Shown: positions 29,060 to 38,048, numbered from the stretch's first letter. The stretch: 64,000 bases of DNA from Methanohalophilus halophilus (GCF_001889405.1 NZ_CP017921.1:1936057-2000056), one strand, 5' to 3'. A program made the numbers and translations. Notes: generated by a model not told the origin, from the sequence alone.

Positions 29060-29463
29060 ATAACATAACATTTATACAGGATATTCTTAGTAATTTTTTC
29101 TTCTTCGCCGGGATGTTCTTTGTATTCCTGGGAATGCTGGGACTTTATCGGCTGCCTGATGTGTATAACAGGCTGCATGCCACAACAAAAATCGGAACAC
29201 TGGGAGCCTTTGGCGTTATGATGGGAATCGTCATAAAAATTGGATTTGGACCCATGGGAATAAAAGCTATTACAGTTGGGCTTTTTCTCCTGTTAACAGC
29301 TCCCGTAGCAGCTCATATGATAAGCAGGGCTGCTCACAGGCACGGAGTTGGACTTTGCGAAGAATCAACTGTAGATGATTACGGTAAAACCTATTGTTTA
29401 ATAAATTCCAGCTGCCCGGTAAAACATGAAGAAACTATTGAAAATGACCATGAGAAGATATAA
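29056..29463 (+). CDS. mnhG: Mnh antiporter subunit G, probable non-ATG start
   Basis: About 135 residues if begun at the CTG at 29056, 116 if begun at the first ATG (29113). The conserved core 'GLYRLPDVYNRLHATTK' follows only nine residues after that ATG, too close for the family, which normally has a full hydrophobic segment first. Upstream codons in the same frame encode such a segment ('ILSNFFFFAG'). A GAGGGAG ribosome site at 29042-29048 is well spaced for CTG 29056, which would give a 4-base overlap with the mnhF stop like all other junctions; ATT at 29053 is a second choice. The polar C-terminal tail (~40 residues) is longer than usual. Confidence 0.85.
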   Translation: MNNITFIQDILSNFFFFAGMFFVFLGMLGLYRLPDVYNRLHATTKIGTLGAFGVMMGIVIKIGFGPMGIKAITVGLFLLLTAPVAAHMISRAAHRHGVGLCEESTVDDYGKTYCLINSSCPVKHEETIENDHEKI

Positions 29464-29506
29464 AAGTTAAAGATATAAGATAAGCCTGCCTTGATATAGG
29501 GAAGAA

Positions 29507-30583
29507 ATGGAACAAGTATCCCATATGCAAAAAAAAACAGAGATTATGAGGATTGCTGAAAAGACAGCAGACGATATATTCAAAAAGGCAGGAAAACTCT
29601 TGCGAGAAGGCAAAACAGTAGCTTTTCCTACAGAAACTGTTTATGGACTGGGAGCCGATGCCCTTAACCCACAAGCTGTAGAGCAAATATTTAAAGCAAA
29701 GGGCAGACCTGCTGACAATCCCCTTATAGTCCATGTATCAAATCAGGATCAATGCAACCAACTTGTGAGCACTTTCACCCCCATTGCTAAAAAACTTGCA
29801 GAATGCTTCTGGCCAGGACCCCTGGCAATAATTCTCGACAAAACAGATATGGTTCCTTATATAACTACGGGAAGACTTGAAACCGTAGCAATCCGGATGC
29901 CTGCAAACCAGATTGCCCAAAATATTATAGAGGCATCCTGCAAACCTATTGCTGCTCCCAGCGCAAACCTTTCCGGTCGGCCCAGCCCTACAAATGCATC
30001 CCATGTCGAGGAAGACCTTCAAGGCCGAATCGATGCAATTGTGGATGGAGGGGAAGTAGAAATTGGTGTGGAATCCACAGTCGTTGATGCACGCGGAGAA
30101 GTCCCGGTGATATTGCGCCCGGGAAAGATATCTGCCGAAGATATACAGCAATGCACAAACACAGAAGTATGTATTGGATATGCAAAAAAGGACCATATGG
30201 AAAAACCTCTTTCACCCGGCATGAAATATACCCATTACTCCCCTTCTGCAAAGGTTATACTGGTGCAGGGAAAAACAAAAGATGTATCTGCAAAAATTGC
30301 AGACCTTGTTGGAAACACCAATGAGGAACATGAAAGGGCAGGATTGTTACTTACAGAAGAGATCCAAAACGACTTCCCTTTCAAAGAGAAATTATCTATA
30401 GGCCAGGCAACTAAACCCGAGGGAGCAGCAAAGCGTATTTTTGCAGGATTAAGAGAGATGGACTCAAAAGGCATGGATTTGATAATTGTAGACGGATCTT
30501 TTACTGAAAAAGGGATTGGAGCTGCAGTCCATGAGAGGCTGCAAAAGGCAGCTGATATAATTATAACTATACCACGGATGTGA
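29507..30583 (+). CDS. sua5: Threonylcarbamoyl-AMP synthase, Sua5 form
   Basis: 358 residues. The N-terminal YrdC domain shows 'GKTVAFPTETVYGLGADA', 'KGRPADNPLIVHV', 'FWPGPLAIIL' and 'PIAAPSANLSGRPSPT'. A C-terminal Sua5 domain (~residues 235-358) follows, as in archaeal Sua5 proteins. It makes L-threonylcarbamoyl-AMP from threonine, bicarbonate and ATP, the first step of the t6A37 modification of ANN-decoding tRNAs. It starts 43 bases after mnhG and is probably independent of it. Confidence 0.95.
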   Translation: MEQVSHMQKKTEIMRIAEKTADDIFKKAGKLLREGKTVAFPTETVYGLGADALNPQAVEQIFKAKGRPADNPLIVHVSNQDQCNQLVSTFTPIAKKLAECFWPGPLAIILDKTDMVPYITTGRLETVAIRMPANQIAQNIIEASCKPIAAPSANLSGRPSPTNASHVEEDLQGRIDAIVDGGEVEIGVESTVVDARGEVPVILRPGKISAEDIQQCTNTEVCIGYAKKDHMEKPLSPGMKYTHYSPSAKVILVQGKTKDVSAKIADLVGNTNEEHERAGLLLTEEIQNDFPFKEKLSIGQATKPEGAAKRIFAGLREMDSKGMDLIIVDGSFTEKGIGAAVHERLQKAADIIITIPRM

Positions 30584-30589
30584 ACACCT

Positions 30590-30829
30590 ATGAAGGATGA
30601 GAAAAAAGAATATCTTGCACATAAGCAGATGTATCAAAGCACCGTTAAAAGAAACAAGAAGATCGGCCTGGCAAACATGTTTGTCCTGGCTACAGGCCTT
30701 GCATTAAAATATTTAGGCAGACCGGATGTCGGCGAGCATTTTATCTGGCTGGGTATTATAATCCTTCTGTATACATTCGGCTCCAACATGTTGGCAAAAA
30801 AAGAAATGCAAAAGCACCAGCCAAAGTGA
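30590..30829 (+). CDS. Small membrane protein of unknown function
   Basis: 79 residues, starting 6 bases after sua5. A basic N-terminal third is followed by two hydrophobic helices (about residues 27-40 and 50-67) and a short basic tail. No family is recognised. The close spacing to sua5 suggests co-transcription. It is convergent with the TrkA-C/PhoU gene, ending one base before its stop. Confidence 0.6.
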   Translation: MKDEKKEYLAHKQMYQSTVKRNKKIGLANMFVLATGLALKYLGRPDVGEHFIWLGIIILLYTFGSNMLAKKEMQKHQPK

Positions 30830-30830
30830 G

Positions 30831-32033
30831 TCAGTCTTCTCTTACTGGACAGGCACACATTTCAAGTAGAGCTTCTTCGCCGGTGCGGGAACCACGTCCT
30901 ATAAGGATGTCCCCACCCTCTACACGGGTGCGGGCACTTGGACTGTAAAGCCACCTCCCGGCTCTTTTTACAGCCATTATGTGAACTCCTGTCTCCGTGG
31001 CAAGCTGTAGATCTCCGAGAGTATCACCGACAATCGGGGAACAGTCTTCCACTACAACCCTCGTGATAACTTCATCCGAACCCCGTACAGCAAGAGTAAT
31101 TATGGGGTGCAGTTCTATATCCCTGAGCACCGTATCAGCAATACCATAAGCAGCATCGGAGATGGCTTCAGACGCATTGGCAAGATGTAATAGACCCTTG
31201 AGCTCGTCAACATCAGAGACGTGTTTTGCGGTTTCAAGTACCCAGTGCTGGAGATCATATTTCATGACATCCATCTCAGACTCAATGGCACGCACCTCTT
31301 CTGCTATGTCATTATTGTCGTAGAGTATTGCAAAATAAGCAAGTCCTACAGACATTTCCGCCATGTTTTTCATGTCTACGATAATATCCACGGCTTTTTC
31401 CAGGTCTCTTAATAGCCGCTCGTGTGAATTATTTCGTAAAACATACTCTTTGTTGGTGGCTAATTTGATCAGAAGAGGGACCCCTTCATCATGTCCCCTT
31501 GCAAAAAGGACATCCCCTGAACGTATGCGTGTTGAATGGTCCGGATCATATATCCAATCATTCTGGCGCCTGATAGCAATAAGCCACATCCCTGTTTCAG
31601 TATCCAGTTCAAGATCACCCAGTGTATAGCCACTCATGATGGAATCATCGCTTACTGTTACCCTTAGAATGGTTTCTTCAGCTTCTCTGAGTGCCATTTT
31701 TAGTTCTAGCGGAATACCCATTTGCATCAGTACAATTTGGGCGATATCAGCGGCTGCGTTTGCAATTTTTTCAGAGGATGAAGCTACCTGAAGCACACCT
31801 GTCATTTCTTCGGCTTCCTCAACACGGCGGGTGCTTAACATTGCAGCCATGTTCATGTGATAGTAGTAAGTATCCATCCTCTCTTCTAAGCGGAGGACTT
31901 CCTCTGCAATATCCTCATCGTCATAAACCATAGCAGAGTAAGCAAGATCTACCATCAGTTCTGAGGTGTCTTTCATTTGAATAAGAAGGTCTTTGAGATT
32001 AGTAGGGCTGTATTTGATCTCTTTGGGACACAT
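30831..32033 (-). CDS. PhoU/TrkA-C tandem regulator of a cation transporter
   Basis: 400 residues built as a duplication: PhoU-like helical bundle (~10-110), TrkA-C/RCK-C domain (~115-195, ending 'SGDVLFARG'), a second PhoU-like bundle (~210-310) and a second TrkA-C domain (~315-395, ending 'EGGDILIGRG'). No membrane span or RCK-N nucleotide-binding domain is present. TrkA-C domains bind small ligands or ions and gate transporters. Downstream of two MgtE half-transporters in one transcript, it is probably their cytoplasmic gating subunit. Confidence 0.85.
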   Translation of the reverse strand: MCPKEIKYSPTNLKDLLIQMKDTSELMVDLAYSAMVYDDEDIAEEVLRLEERMDTYYYHMNMAAMLSTRRVEEAEEMTGVLQVASSSEKIANAAADIAQIVLMQMGIPLELKMALREAEETILRVTVSDDSIMSGYTLGDLELDTETGMWLIAIRRQNDWIYDPDHSTRIRSGDVLFARGHDEGVPLLIKLATNKEYVLRNNSHERLLRDLEKAVDIIVDMKNMAEMSVGLAYFAILYDNNDIAEEVRAIESEMDVMKYDLQHWVLETAKHVSDVDELKGLLHLANASEAISDAAYGIADTVLRDIELHPIITLAVRGSDEVITRVVVEDCSPIVGDTLGDLQLATETGVHIMAVKRAGRWLYSPSARTRVEGGDILIGRGSRTGEEALLEMCACPVRED

Positions 32034-32097
32034 GATTCATTCTACCTTTGTTAACTTAAACTAATTCGCGAATATAAAAACATAATCATTATTAATG

Positions 32098-32658
32098 TCA
32101 GACAAACTCCAACAATGCTATGACTCCAAAGATTGCAGAAATCCCTACAACATCACCGATAGTTGCAATAATAGGAATAACGGTATCATCCGGATCAAGC
32201 CCGAATTTGTGAGATGCAACTGCTACAACCAGTGTTACTGCATACACTATTATCAGTTCTACCAGGCAGGCCAGCACACAGATGCTGAAAAGACTTGTAA
32301 ATGCTATACCATTGTGAATAAGCATACCTACAATCCATACAACTACACTCAGGAAACAGGAAGCGACAATCCCTACAATAAAAGCGGCTATCAGGCTATT
32401 GCGTACAACAGGATTCTTATGGATGCGTGTGGTACCAAGACCCATATGAAAAGCCGAGGCCAGCCTTGCTCCAAGCATGCTGCCAGTATCCCCTCCGATT
32501 TTGATCAATGCGGGAATCAGGAGTAAAAGGATAGGATATGAGATCAAACTATCCAGATTTGAGTTCATGATCTGACCTGCAAAAAGGCCGACGAATGAAG
32601 TCAGGAAAAGGATAGGTGCGCTGCTTTTCACTATACTTCCAATGGTGTAATAGCTCAT
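32098..32658 (-). CDS. MgtE-type divalent cation transporter, second half
   Basis: 186 residues with five membrane spans and no cytoplasmic CBS domains. 'GGDTGSMLGARLASAFHMGLG' (part of the SLC41/MgtE signature, residues ~55-75) and 'PDDTVIPIIATIGDVVGI' are the ion-path motifs of MgtE. It starts by a 4-base overlap with the other half gene. Two such halves should assemble as a heterodimer, whereas MgtE of bacteria is a homodimer with one longer subunit. Confidence 0.88.
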   Translation of the reverse strand: MSYYTIGSIVKSSAPILFLTSFVGLFAGQIMNSNLDSLISYPILLLLIPALIKIGGDTGSMLGARLASAFHMGLGTTRIHKNPVVRNSLIAAFIVGIVASCFLSVVVWIVGMLIHNGIAFTSLFSICVLACLVELIIVYAVTLVVAVASHKFGLDPDDTVIPIIATIGDVVGISAIFGVIALLEFV

Positions 32659-33275
32659 ATTGCTAACACCACCTTTGCAGAAAGGAACAGCATGAACATA
32701 GACACGATGTCACCTATAGTTGCTATAGAGGGTGTGACAACATTATCAGGATCAAAGCCAAACTTGAACATACCTATGGCAAAAAAAGTTGCTATTACAG
32801 AGAGAATTAAACCTGAAGACAACCCTGCCATCACGGCTATTAATGTAAGGGTTAAGGCACCTGCACTTTCCAGACCCAGAGCAATTGTCATAAAATGACC
32901 CAACAGGCCCAGTACAAAAGAGAGCAACAAACTGAGCAAAAGAGAACCCCCAATATTATTGAGCAATTCAGGGTTGCGCTCGATTTTTGTAATCAGACCC
33001 ATATGTATTGCACTGCCCAGACGGGAACCGAGGGTAGATGAGATGTTACCCCTCATTCCAAGCACTGCCGGAGTTATCACTAACAGGCCGGGAATTACCT
33101 GAAGCTCTTCTGTCATACCGGAAAGAATGAGGCCTGCAACAACCCCTCCTACAGTAGCAAGAAGCTCAAAGGGAAGAACTTCCCTGACAATCGAACCGAT
33201 ACTTGCATAATCCCCGAGATAATAGGCTTCTATATCTTCTTCATATTCATAATCTTCAGGGTCTGAATCCATCAA
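32655..33275 (-). CDS. MgtE-type divalent cation transporter, first half
   Basis: 206 residues: an acidic, Tyr-rich N-terminus of about 25 residues, then five membrane spans. It has the motifs 'LGMRGNISSTLGSRLGSAIHMG' (residues ~73-93; only partly diagnostic) and 'PDNVVTPSIATIGDIVSM', matching the SLC41/MgtE membrane domain. It heads a three-gene operon with the second half and the TrkA-C/PhoU regulator. The likely substrate is Mg2+, which is inferred from family. Confidence 0.88.
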   Translation of the reverse strand: MMDSDPEDYEYEEDIEAYYLGDYASIGSIVREVLPFELLATVGGVVAGLILSGMTEELQVIPGLLVITPAVLGMRGNISSTLGSRLGSAIHMGLITKIERNPELLNNIGGSLLLSLLLSFVLGLLGHFMTIALGLESAGALTLTLIAVMAGLSSGLILSVIATFFAIGMFKFGFDPDNVVTPSIATIGDIVSMFMLFLSAKVVLAI

Positions 33276-33373
33276 AACCTAATCAAATGTTACTATTATA
33301 AAAAGAATGGCATTCCATACATCAAAAATCATATATACAACTTGTAACATCTAGGGGATGCAAACGCAGGCAG

Positions 33374-33450
33374 GGGCCCGTGGTCTAGCCGGTTATGACA
33401 TCGCCTTTACACGGCGAGGATCCTGAGTTCGAATCTCAGCGGGCCCACCA
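33374..33450 (+). tRNA. tRNA-Val (UAC), integration target
   Basis: Forward cloverleaf: acceptor GGGCCCG/CGGGCCC, anticodon loop TTTACAC (anticodon UAC), T arm CTGAG-TTCGAAT-CTCAG, discriminator A at 33447, with an encoded CCA at 33448-33450. The other three tRNAs here lack CCA. From 33403 onward it is also attL of the integrated element. A TATA-like box lies at about 33331-33338. Confidence 0.94.
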
Positions 33451-33812
33451 GAATTTTTATCTTCTGATTCTAAGTTCTTAGAGATTACCGTTTCATTAAA
33501 TTCAGACTCGTCTAGATGAGGCGGTGTATTATTGGTAATTATCTCTTTTGATGCTGATTTTTGCAATATGGATAGCTCATTTTCTATTCTTTCAAGCCTT
33601 GATTCAAGGTCAAATTCTCTCTTCGGTCGTACAACTATGGAGTCTTCATCTGTGGATACTACAAACAACGTTTTTCCATTAATATCAGTCTCAAAAACAT
33701 GTGCTTGCTCACCAATTAAATGCGCATGTGACGTGGGCAACTGCACCATAGGGTACGCTATATTCGGCTTTGGAGTGTTCTTTATTATCTTGAATGAGCC
33801 AATTAATTTCAT
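33393..33812 (-). pseudogene. Integrase N-terminal fragment, int(N), split by integration
   Basis: 139 codons on the minus strand running into the antisense strand of the tRNA, where the frame ends with a short peptide ('AEIRTQDPRRVKA') encoded by attL. The real integrase portion (residues ~1-120) has a small β-rich N-domain ('HVFETDINGKTLFVVST'), a coiled coil ('DLESRLERIENELSILQ') and a polar linker. In the excised circle it would continue in frame across the att site into the catalytic part now at 38225-39088. It is closely similar to a second fragment at 39089-39336. Confidence 0.8.
33403..33452 (+). repeat. attL (tRNA-Val 3' half)
   Basis: 50-base segment running from the anticodon loop through the tRNA end, identical to 39089-39138. 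It completes the functional tRNA gene. Confidence 0.9.
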
Positions 33813-33857
33813 TATGCAGCATGCGTTGACCCCAATAACCTAATAGATTGCAGCGAT

Positions 33858-34361
33858 ATGGAAATAGAAGGACGCCTGAAGCAGCTAACTATTCCATTAT
33901 CGTTAACGCTGCAACTACTGCCCGATGGAGAAGAACGGTCCAAGGATTACATAGCCCGCCGGCAAAATGAGGTCAAGGGAGTGCGTTCTCAATCATGGGA
34001 AGGAGCGATTTTTAATTACGTATTTGCCCTTGCGAAAGGTGAAGATGAACCGCATCCTGACTTTGCTCAATATTCTACGGATGATGGGATTGCGGCTGTC
34101 ACGCCTTCAATGGTTGCGAAACATTTTGGGGCGAGCACTAAAGCGATATCACAGGCCTTAGGGAGCATAGGAATGACGACTGAACAAACAACCGTGAGAC
34201 TGCAAACAGGATCAAAGAAAATCCGCCAGTATGTTGTCCCCGATGAAAACATCTGGCGAGGAATTGTCCAACGGTACTATTACACGGATGAAGAGTTGGA
34301 GGATAAAAATCCAGAGTGCCCTGAAGTGTTGAAATCAAGGAGGTACGGAATAGGGATGTGA
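33858..34361 (+). CDS. Winged-helix protein of the integrated element
   Basis: 167 residues. Residues ~75-145 look like a winged-helix domain ('VTPSMVAKHFGASTKAISQALGSIG', partial, then 'KKIRQYVVPDENIW'), similar in style to the C-terminal domains of archaeal plasmid/virus replication or primase proteins. No catalytic motif is present, so it is either a stand-alone DNA-binding protein (replication or copy control) or the tail of a lost replication gene. It is the only forward-strand gene in the element and lies between int(N) and the first long repeat. Confidence 0.6.
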   Translation: MEIEGRLKQLTIPLSLTLQLLPDGEERSKDYIARRQNEVKGVRSQSWEGAIFNYVFALAKGEDEPHPDFAQYSTDDGIAAVTPSMVAKHFGASTKAISQALGSIGMTTEQTTVRLQTGSKKIRQYVVPDENIWRGIVQRYYYTDEELEDKNPECPEVLKSRRYGIGM

Positions 34362-34530
34362 AATGGAACAGGTGGCACGGAAGGAACACTTCCTAGGAGG
34401 ATAGAGGTAGAAGGCATAGGACACTTCTACCTTTATATTAATATCATGATTTGATAATAATACATTGTACTACTTACGTCATGCATCACACTGTATAGAT
34501 ATGAAGTGTTCTAACCGTTCTATGTGTTCC
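34362..34530 (+). repeat. Long direct repeat R1 flanking the nuclease/ATPase cassette
   Basis: 169 bases similar along the whole length to 38049-38215. The longest exact shared run is 24 bases (34428-34451 with 38115-38138), and an 18-base run ends both copies. It contains a 7-bp inverted repeat (GTAGAAG/CTTCTAC). It lies just after the stop of the nuclease-like gene. It could be a MITE-like unit, an origin iteron region or a recombination seam. Confidence 0.8.
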
Positions 34531-34532
34531 TT

Positions 34533-36068
34533 TTAAACTGAATTTTGCTGATCGAAACCATTTTCAGCTAAACTCTCTTTCATAAATTTATTTTGAAAAT
34601 GTTTTGATACTTTTTTTCGACGCCGATTAATAATGCTTAATGACTTTGAAGACAAACCACTTCTATCATATTTACGAATTAAATTTAATTCATTTTCTAA
34701 CCAGATTGGTATGCAATATTCTGCTCTTTTTTCTTTGAACTTATCCCATCCAAAATCATTACACATCAAATTAATATTATGAACTTTTGGAGCTTTTAGC
34801 ATATTAGGAATAATTGGATCCATACAGTAAAGTAACCAAGACTCAGGCTCATCAGTATGTTTTAAAGATTCAACAGACCTTACATAAGAAAAATAATCAA
34901 ATAATATAGAAGGCGTTGTAGTTACTTCAAGTAAAAAGATAAAATCTATGATTGATCCAATCCAGATATTTTCGCCGTGCCACGTCTCTTCTTTATTTTC
35001 TAATTTTAAATAATTTAGATGCTCAATTGAAGCTCGAATCAATGGACTATAAATTTGATCTGTTATGATAAATCCATAATAATATTTTTTGGGCTTGACT
35101 TTGTATTCTATATCGTCGTGTAGAATGATTCCGCCTTTTGACAATAAAACTAAAGGTTGCTTTATTTGTTCAAATGCTTTAGAAATATTTTTCTTAGCAG
35201 CACGGTTTAAACTTCGTTCGGATCCACCGTAAGTCGATTTTTTAATCTGAAGCGATTTGCATTCAACACAGAAGCCCATTTCTTTGGATTCAATTAATAA
35301 GTCTTTTTCACCATCATTATTTTTGATATAGTAGCTGTGATATAAATCTGAATGAGGTGTGAATTGTTTTAATTTCTGTTCAATAAGCAATTCAATAGAA
35401 TGACCTTTTATATGACCAAAATCACGAACATTGTCTTTTAACTTTTTGCATAGATATGTATATGCACTTTCTGGAAATTTGCGAAATAGAGGAATAACAA
35501 AATCATCTTCCACTTGAACAAACATTTTATCCCATACATCTTCTAAATATTCAATGTCAGAAAGTTTTATTGTTAAATCACTAATTAAAAAACGTAGATT
35601 CGCAGGAATAGCTATTTCAGCATAATTCTCATTAACTGTTTCATATTGCAAAGATAAGTATTCAACAAAATGAAATACTTCTTCAATTGTGACTTCAAAA
35701 AGTGACTCAAATTCCTCATTAAATGGTTCCAGTATTTCAGCGTATAATGGAATTGAATACCAATAAGGCCTAATACCTTGCACTATACCAAAACGATTGA
35801 AGGGGAATGTATTATTAGGTCTTGAATTTAAAATATCAGAACATTCTTTCATTATACTTTGGAACTGTTCAGATGAAATTTCAGAATTATTTCCTGTTTC
35901 GCAGATTGAAAACGAGCAAAATAAAACATCATAATCTACTGTTGAATAGGTACCATCAAATGAGCGACTTTTAGCTAGAATTGCTCTTATTGTATAGTTA
36001 GAGAGGAATGTTGGCAATTCTGAAGATAATACTGCTTTTTTGAACCAATTTTTCTTCTTTGAACTCAT
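34533..36068 (-). CDS. PD-(D/E)XK nuclease-like protein of the element cassette
   Basis: 511 residues, no known full-length family recognised. Its centre carries a restriction-nuclease-type core: E226 in 'HSIELLIEQKL', D256 in 'GEKDLLIES' and E269-x-K271 in 'GFCVECKSL', with the β-strand spacing expected of PD-(D/E)XK enzymes. The ~220-residue N-terminal and ~200-residue C-terminal regions are helical and unassigned. No membrane spans. It lies 192 bases downstream of the ATPase gene on the same strand, and both sit between two long repeats. A DNA-targeting effector in a defence or element-competition system is the working idea. Confidence 0.6.
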   Translation of the reverse strand: MSSKKKNWFKKAVLSSELPTFLSNYTIRAILAKSRSFDGTYSTVDYDVLFCSFSICETGNNSEISSEQFQSIMKECSDILNSRPNNTFPFNRFGIVQGIRPYWYSIPLYAEILEPFNEEFESLFEVTIEEVFHFVEYLSLQYETVNENYAEIAIPANLRFLISDLTIKLSDIEYLEDVWDKMFVQVEDDFVIPLFRKFPESAYTYLCKKLKDNVRDFGHIKGHSIELLIEQKLKQFTPHSDLYHSYYIKNNDGEKDLLIESKEMGFCVECKSLQIKKSTYGGSERSLNRAAKKNISKAFEQIKQPLVLLSKGGIILHDDIEYKVKPKKYYYGFIITDQIYSPLIRASIEHLNYLKLENKEETWHGENIWIGSIIDFIFLLEVTTTPSILFDYFSYVRSVESLKHTDEPESWLLYCMDPIIPNMLKAPKVHNINLMCNDFGWDKFKEKRAEYCIPIWLENELNLIRKYDRSGLSSKSLSIINRRRKKVSKHFQNKFMKESLAENGFDQQNSV

Positions 36069-36260
36069 TTCACTTCATCCATATATTACTACATAATACC
36101 AACATACATTGAAGAATAAACAAAAGTACACATAAGAAGTTTTCTAGATGTCCCTATTTTAGTTTAAGTGAACTGAAAAAGTATCAGACTTTTGCCTGAA
36201 TCATACCCTCTAGTTTCAACTGAAGAATCACAAATATAGATTCTACCATGATTTTTTAAT

Positions 36261-37838
36261 TCAAAAATCAAATAATGTCTTCTGCTGAGTATCAAACATC
36301 TTTTCAGAAAATTTTGTGCCTGTACTTTTGCTTTCTTTAGAACATATGTGGCAGATTTTTTTATCGCTTTTATCCCAATCCCTAAATAAATCAGCACCAC
36401 AATTAGGACATTTTCGGTATTTTGAATTTAGGAATTCTTCTATAGATAACTCTGGAAAAATGCATTTTGCAATTGTAATATCGCTTATACAATATTTATT
36501 TACAGGCTTTTTTCTCCCTTTTTCTTTACCTATATTCTCAATAATTCCAAGATCAGACCATCTTTTTATTTTAGATCTTACAGTATCTTGTTTACATTTA
36601 TATACATCATTTGCTAGGTAATTTATAGTGAATTCAACTTGACCAATTTTCCTTAATTCTCTGAGTGTACTAATGTCAACAATTTCACTTGCTTTGGTTT
36701 GTGTAAAAATATCAATTCCTTTCATAATTGCAGAAGAAGAAATTTTTCGAGCATATGGATTGATTTCTCTTTGTTCTGCTATGATATCTTGAATTATTCT
36801 AATCACATCACGCGGTGATTTCTGGGCGAATAAAATGATAATAGAATTAATATCAATATTAAAATCATAATTTACGATATCTGAAAAGTCATTAATTCTA
36901 TTGTTACTATATGCTTCAAGTCTTTTAGAAACCATCTTTTTTAAAGAGAAATTATCCCAACTAAGACTATGATGTTTTATGCGATCTTTTCGACCATACT
37001 TATCATAATATCGCATTAATTTATCCCATAGGAAAAATTTAAAACTGTAGCCATTCATTTCAAGTAAATCTAAATCTTTTAACAATGGCTCGACTAGTTT
37101 TGATGATAAATTAGCATCATTTCCAGTTATATCAGCTTCATCAACTTTGTCAATTAATATATATATGCCGGAAAAATCTATTTTGGAAATTATATTTTGC
37201 ATTTTTTCTAACTGGTACTTATACGATCCATCAAGTGCTTCAGAAATTGGATCTTGATTTGTGTTTTCAGTGTTTACTCCTAACTTTAAAACTGCTAGAT
37301 TAATCCCAACACTAATTTTTCCGAGATATTTATTCCAGTATTCTTTTGCTTTATCAGAATAATTAGATAAAGAATCAATTGCATCCTTAAAATCATACTC
37401 AGATATCTGACCTAAATGAACATCTATTGAATTTTTCAGGAACTGCCTGTCATTTGAATCTAAATGTCCAATGAGTTGCGGTTCTTCGTTTAATCTTGTC
37501 AATATACCAATAATGATGATTTGAATAAGTTTTCTCAGGTGGTCAGAAACAGTGATTGACTGAATATCTTTCGAAAATTCAAACCTAGAGTAATTAACAC
37601 AAAGAACATTCTTACTTCTTTGACTTTCAAATTCAATCATCTTTCTTTGAGCTGTTTTCCCCCCGCCTCTTGGAGCAAAAACAATTACACTTTTAGGTCT
37701 TTCTGGATTTCCCCATACAGAGTCAAAATATTTAGGCCGGATGAAATATTGATTTAATCTATCTTCATCATCTGCATTTGTAGATGCAAAAGGATTTGAG
37801 TCAAAACCTAAACCATTAAAAAAATCTATTTCGTCCAT
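36261..37838 (-). CDS. P-loop ATPase (Sll1717-like) with winged helix and zinc ribbon
   Basis: 525 residues. Walker A 'APRGGGKT' at 55-62, Walker B 'IYILIDKVDE' at 225-234 and an AAA+-like sensor/arginine segment 'SPRDVIRI' at 341-348. Residues ~395-440 look like a winged-helix reader. A C4 zinc ribbon follows (C477, C480, C496, C499). The Walker A and overall order resemble the 'Sll1717-family P-loop ATPase' group, related to STAND/AAA ATPases found in many uncharacterised defence loci. With the nuclease-like protein it makes a plausible sensor-ATPase plus effector pair. Confidence 0.75.
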   Translation of the reverse strand: MDEIDFFNGLGFDSNPFASTNADDEDRLNQYFIRPKYFDSVWGNPERPKSVIVFAPRGGGKTAQRKMIEFESQRSKNVLCVNYSRFEFSKDIQSITVSDHLRKLIQIIIIGILTRLNEEPQLIGHLDSNDRQFLKNSIDVHLGQISEYDFKDAIDSLSNYSDKAKEYWNKYLGKISVGINLAVLKLGVNTENTNQDPISEALDGSYKYQLEKMQNIISKIDFSGIYILIDKVDEADITGNDANLSSKLVEPLLKDLDLLEMNGYSFKFFLWDKLMRYYDKYGRKDRIKHHSLSWDNFSLKKMVSKRLEAYSNNRINDFSDIVNYDFNIDINSIIILFAQKSPRDVIRIIQDIIAEQREINPYARKISSSAIMKGIDIFTQTKASEIVDISTLRELRKIGQVEFTINYLANDVYKCKQDTVRSKIKRWSDLGIIENIGKEKGRKKPVNKYCISDITIAKCIFPELSIEEFLNSKYRKCPNCGADLFRDWDKSDKKICHICSKESKSTGTKFSEKMFDTQQKTLFDF

Positions 37839-38048
37839 TTAACTACCTGATATTATTTCGAAGTGCTAATGTAAATGCCAGTCAATTATATTTAAATCTT
37901 CCAATACAGGCCTCAGTAGAAAATTCTAAATCAAAGATTTGCTATTTTCAAAAATAGCCCATAAATACTTTGTCTGCTCTACTTTAGCTATATAGTTTGC
38001 GTATTCGAATGAAATCAGCTAATCTTTAAACAATAGATAATCAAATAC
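37839..38048. promoter_or_regulatory. AT-rich upstream region of the ATPase/nuclease cassette
   Basis: 210 bases before the ATPase start (minus strand), followed on the left by the cassette. It is AT-rich with several TATA-like stretches and should hold the cassette promoter. I see no gene or clear operator. Repeat R2 begins at its right end. Confidence 0.35.

Noticed and set aside
36069-36260. A third cassette gene between the nuclease and ATPase genes
   Set aside because: The open frame there mostly shadows the ATPase 3' end and has no ribosome site or conserved pattern.
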